This document shows positions 6,166 to 8,354 of a stretch of DNA of 8,354 nt, in pieces (the stretch's first letter is position 1; every line of letters begins with the position of its first letter). The notes below the pieces were generated by a model that saw only the letters and a list, made by a program, of their open reading frames with translations, did no database searches and was not told where the DNA came from. Location: positions 1 through 8,354 of the forward strand of contig CAYXNL010000078.1 in assembly GCA_964466455.1 (NCBI GenBank), read 5' to 3'. The translations under genes and the position numbers were made by a program. The stretch comes from S010-25 sp964466455. GTDB lineage: Bacteria; Pseudomonadota; Gammaproteobacteria; SZUA-229.

Positions 6166-6177
6166 TCTACCGGTAGA
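6166..6177. repeat. Perfect 12-bp palindrome in the leader of the DUF971-MoaD gene
   Basis: TCTACCGGTAGA is its own reverse complement and lies just after the predicted transcription start. Having no loop, it is better suited to binding a dimeric protein than to forming an RNA hairpin. Confidence 0.5.
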
Positions 6178-6213
6178 GTAATAAATAAAATTATATTTTT
6201 TTGCGATATAACC

Positions 6214-6873
6214 ATGAACCATAAAGATCCAGCTTTAGATTCTGCTTCGGCGGAAGAAAACATACTACCAACAGAAATTAATCTGCACCAGAAATCACGT
6301 TTGCTGGAAATTGCCTTTACAGATGGCTTTCGATTTCACTACCCCAGTGAATACCTGCGTGTATTTTCAACTGCCGCAGAAGTAAAGATAATGAAAAAAC
6401 TGGTCTATGGTAAGGAGCGGGTCAATATCACACTGCTGGAACCGCAGGGAAGCTATGCGATTAAAATTTCCTTTGATGATGGTCACAATACCGGAATCTA
6501 TTCCTGGCGTACACTGTATGACTTAGGTAGAAATTATGAAACCAACTGGAAAAAATATCTGTTAGCGCTGGAAAAGCATGATTTAAATCGTGGAGAAGAA
6601 AGAGCCACCGATGATCGGGGGCAGGTAGTAATAAAACTGGTTTATTTTATTCAACTGGCCAGGATTTCAGGCAAGGATGAAGAGGAGGTGGTGATTCCTG
6701 ATTCGGTAACGGATGTAAAAACATTGCTGGTATGGATGCGCAGGCGTGGTCAGCGTTGGCGGGAGGCGTTTGATGATAGTCGTTTGCAGGTGACGGTAAA
6801 CAGACAGTTTAGCAAACCGTATACCCTGATTGAACACGGTGATGAAGTTGCTTTTGTCCCCATGCCAGGGTGA
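6214..6873 (+). CDS. DUF971 (GBBH-like N-terminal) domain fused to MoaD/ThiS-like domain
   Basis: With the ATG at 6214 this is a 219-residue cytoplasmic protein of two domains. Residues about 18-123 form a DUF971 domain, the small fold also seen at the N-terminus of gamma-butyrobetaine hydroxylase: PTEINLHQKSRLLEIAF, YPSEYLRVFS, YAIKISFDDGHNTGIYSW and LYDLGRNYETNW are its conserved blocks. After a polar linker, residues about 138-219 form a beta-grasp domain of the MoaD/ThiS type: VIKLVYFIQLARISG at its start and HGDEVAFVPMPG at its end. True sulfur carriers of this type end in Gly-Gly; here the last residues are Pro-Gly, so thiocarboxylate formation in the usual way is doubtful. The reading frame opens earlier (GTG 6139, ATG 6154), but the predicted transcription start near 6154 and the conserved domain boundary favour 6214; no start has a strong ribosome binding site. 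The exact role is unknown; a link to sulfur transfer or Fe-S metabolism is inferred. Confidence 0.85.
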   Translation: MNHKDPALDSASAEENILPTEINLHQKSRLLEIAFTDGFRFHYPSEYLRVFSTAAEVKIMKKLVYGKERVNITLLEPQGSYAIKISFDDGHNTGIYSWRTLYDLGRNYETNWKKYLLALEKHDLNRGEERATDDRGQVVIKLVYFIQLARISGKDEEEVVIPDSVTDVKTLLVWMRRRGQRWREAFDDSRLQVTVNRQFSKPYTLIEHGDEVAFVPMPG

Positions 6874-6885
6874 GGTTGCCGCATA

Positions 6886-6933
6886 AAAAACGGCATTGTC
6901 TATTCAGATTTCCCGATAGATAATGCCGTTTTT
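6886..6933. terminator. Bidirectional terminator between the DUF971-MoaD gene and sat
   Basis: Arms of 18 bases (6886-6903 and 6916-6933) flank a 12-base loop. Pairing is complete in plus-strand RNA with one G-U wobble; minus-strand RNA has one mismatch. A-runs and T-runs at the two ends supply a U-tract in both directions, which suits the two convergent genes that stop at 6873 and 6950. Confidence 0.92.
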
Positions 6934-6949
6934 GTAACAGACTGCTGTA

Positions 6950-8143
6950 TTACCTGTTCAGACTTTGATAGTAATCAATCAGAATTTTAGCTACTTCAGG
7001 GCGTGAGAATTCCTTTGGTGGCGCTTCGCCTCGGCCAAGCATTTCGCGTACTTTGGTACCTGATAACAGAATGAAGTCTTCTTTTTCATGGTCGGGGGCT
7101 TCACACATCATGACTACTTTATTCAGTTTTTTGGAATAAGCAGTGTGGTCAGCCTTGAAGATCTCGATTTCCAGAGCGCCTTCAGGAACTTCATTGTCAA
7201 AAATTTCCTGAGCATCGAAAGCGCCGTAGTGGTCACCAACGCCAGCATGGTCACGGCCAATAATGAAATGGGTGGCGCCCATATTCTGACGGAATACAGC
7301 ATGTAATACGGCCTCTTTAGGTCCTGCATATAGCATATCAAAACCATAACCGGTTACCATGGCACTGTTTTCAGGGAAATACAGTTCCACCATTTTACGG
7401 ATAGCCGCATCGCGAACGGGAGCGGGGATATCACCTGGTTTCAGCTTACCAAGTAGCATGTGAATGACCAGACCGTCACAACCCAGACGATCCATTGCCA
7501 TGTGGCACAATTCTTCGTGTGCCAGGTGCATCGGGTTGCGGGTCTGAAAAGCGACTACTTTTTCCCAGCCACGCTCGGCAATATCATTTCGAATTTCGAC
7601 CGCAGTGCGGAAAGTATCCGGGAATTCGGACTGGAAATAGGAGAAGTTCAGTACCTGAATCGGCCCCGACAGGCAGACTTTGCCCTGTGCATTAAAGGTT
7701 TCTACGCCGGGATGAGCTTCACCCTCTTTCGCCCGGTAGATCTCCTTGCTCATCATTGCCATATCATTGTCACTGAATTCCTCTACTGCTTCAACATCCA
7801 TCACAGCCAGAATTGGATTGCCATCAACATTCGGGTCTTTTAATGCAATGCGGTCGCCGGCACTGATTCCTTCAGCGTCAGGAACCATATTCAAAACGGG
7901 TGTTGGCCAGAACAGACCGGAGGTTGTTTTCATATCTTTGGCAACAGATAATGCGTCTGCCTTATTCATATAGCCGGTCAGCGGGTTAAAATAACCGGCA
8001 CCCAGCATCACGGCATTTGCCGCAGTTGCAGAGCTGACCAGTATAGATTTCAGACCTTCTGCTTCCTTTTTCAGGGCCTCATTGCGGGCTGTGTCGTAGA
8101 CAAAAAGAGGGTTCAGTTCATCAGAACCATGGGGTTTAATCAT
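6950..8143 (-). CDS. sat: Sulfate adenylyltransferase (ATP sulfurylase), dissimilatory type
   Basis: Sat interconverts ATP plus sulfate with APS plus pyrophosphate. In sulfur oxidisers it runs toward ATP, using the APS made by AprBA, and is the last step of substrate-level phosphorylation from sulfite; the enzyme is cytoplasmic. The 397-residue single-polypeptide form is typical of the Sat family and unlike the two-subunit assimilatory CysDN enzyme. Visible motifs are QTRNPMHLAH (200-209), containing the nucleotide-binding H-x-x-H pair, GRDHAGVG (296-303), and the C-terminal LSGTKVREMLGRGE (360-373) with the following FSRPEVAKIL. There is no fused APS-kinase domain. The ATG at 8143 is supported by AGGAG seven bases upstream. 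It is transcribed alone toward a bidirectional terminator and is separated from aprBA by the plus-strand DUF971-MoaD gene. Confidence 0.98.
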   Translation of the reverse strand: MIKPHGSDELNPLFVYDTARNEALKKEAEGLKSILVSSATAANAVMLGAGYFNPLTGYMNKADALSVAKDMKTTSGLFWPTPVLNMVPDAEGISAGDRIALKDPNVDGNPILAVMDVEAVEEFSDNDMAMMSKEIYRAKEGEAHPGVETFNAQGKVCLSGPIQVLNFSYFQSEFPDTFRTAVEIRNDIAERGWEKVVAFQTRNPMHLAHEELCHMAMDRLGCDGLVIHMLLGKLKPGDIPAPVRDAAIRKMVELYFPENSAMVTGYGFDMLYAGPKEAVLHAVFRQNMGATHFIIGRDHAGVGDHYGAFDAQEIFDNEVPEGALEIEIFKADHTAYSKKLNKVVMMCEAPDHEKEDFILLSGTKVREMLGRGEAPPKEFSRPEVAKILIDYYQSLNR

Positions 8144-8222
8144 AAGGAGTCTCCTGAGTAATCACTAATGTGGCGGTTATCGCACCACGCGTTATTTAAC
8201 ATTTTGTAAATGGATTTTGCCT

Positions 8223-8267
8223 GTACCTTAACCTGTCTATTCACTTTACTATGGTCTTTGAAGGTAC
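8223..8267. repeat. Inverted repeat in the sat upstream region
   Basis: GTACCTT (8223-8229) and AAGGTAC (8261-8267) are perfectly complementary with 31 bases between them. It could be part of the sat leader or an operator. No known binding site is recognised. Confidence 0.35.
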
Positions 8268-8272
8268 GTGGA

Positions 8273-8302
8273 ATTAGCTGTTCGCTATTTTAAGTCTGCC
8301 AA
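8273..8302 (-). promoter_or_regulatory. Candidate sigma-70-type promoter of sat
   Basis: On the minus strand TTGGCA (8297-8302) and GCTAAT (8273-8278) are spaced by 18 bases, five and four of six matching consensus. Transcription would start about 120 bases upstream of the sat ATG. The -10 box is weak and the region is AT-rich, so this is tentative. The rest of 8144-8354 holds no recognisable gene. Confidence 0.28.
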
Positions 8303-8354
8303 GACGGAAAATTGCGCTGTATTGTACAGGAAAGTGAAAGAGTTTCGTAGTAGG

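Larger units (their letters stand above)
5598..6213. other. 616-base divergent intergenic region between aprB and the DUF971-MoaD gene
   Basis: No convincing gene is seen here. The region holds the aprBA leader on the minus strand, a 14-base palindrome near the aprB ribosome binding site, two plus-oriented hairpins with T-runs (5741-5766 and 5773-5818), a small hairpin TGATGT/ACATCA (5856-5873), a candidate aprBA promoter (5933-5962), and the promoter with Fur-box match of the plus-strand gene (6115-6147). Short open frames at 5566-5775 (minus, GTG start) and 5858-6040 (plus) lack ribosome binding sites and family features. Confidence 0.7.

Noticed and set aside
6139..6213. N-terminal extension of the DUF971-MoaD protein from GTG 6139 or ATG 6154
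   Set aside because: The predicted transcription start is near 6154, neither start has a ribosome binding site, and the extra residues precede the normal start of the DUF971 domain.
8144..8155. AGGAG-T-CTCCT inverted repeat at the sat ribosome binding site as a possible sequestering hairpin
   Set aside because: Only one base separates the arms, too few for a stable RNA loop; the symmetry is probably incidental to the Shine-Dalgarno sequence.
8270..8293. GGAATTA followed by TCTGC on the plus strand as an ECF promoter
   Set aside because: The spacing is too long and no downstream plus-strand gene is visible in the window.

Overview
The window looks like a piece of chromosome from a bacterium with dissimilatory sulfur metabolism, most likely a sulfur-oxidising proteobacterium and probably a gammaproteobacterium. 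The main evidence is the pair of core AMP-dependent sulfite-oxidation enzymes on the minus strand: ATP sulfurylase (sat) and both subunits of APS reductase (aprB, aprA). A DUF971-type protein and a DsrE-like domain fit a proteobacterial sulfur oxidiser, but the apr and sat genes alone do not settle the direction of the pathway or the species. Base composition is moderate to AT-rich, with very AT-rich intergenic regions.

Layout from left to right. Positions 1-169 are a non-coding leader with a possible ECF-type promoter. On the plus strand follow an ECF sigma factor (170-718) and, overlapping it by one base, an unusual membrane protein (718-1479): an anti-sigma-like N-terminus, one transmembrane helix, and a C-terminal DsrE/F-like sulfur-protein domain predicted to lie in the periplasm. 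A convergent minus-strand pair comes next, a YfcE-type phosphodiesterase (1531-2058) and a YkgJ-type cysteine-cluster protein (2055-2969), overlapping by four bases and served by a promoter embedded in a large dyad. A strong terminator closes aprBA, which occupies 3126-5597 on the minus strand.

The 616-base gap from 5598 to 6213 holds the aprBA leader, several hairpins and palindromes, and the promoter of the next plus-strand gene with a good Fur-box match. That gene (6214-6873) encodes a DUF971 domain fused to a MoaD/ThiS-like beta-grasp domain whose C-terminus is Pro-Gly instead of Gly-Gly. A long bidirectional terminator separates it from sat (6950-8143, minus strand). The last 211 bases are the sat upstream region.

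How the genes fit together: AprBA joins sulfite and AMP to form APS while passing on two electrons, and Sat converts APS and pyrophosphate to ATP and sulfate. Neither aprM nor qmo, the usual electron partners of AprBA, is in the window. The sigma/anti-sigma pair is the most original part. The sequence suggests a membrane-spanning switch in which a sulfur-related periplasmic domain controls release of a sigma factor, beside the genes of the final sulfur-oxidation step. That link is inference and no target promoter in the apr or sat genes was recognised.
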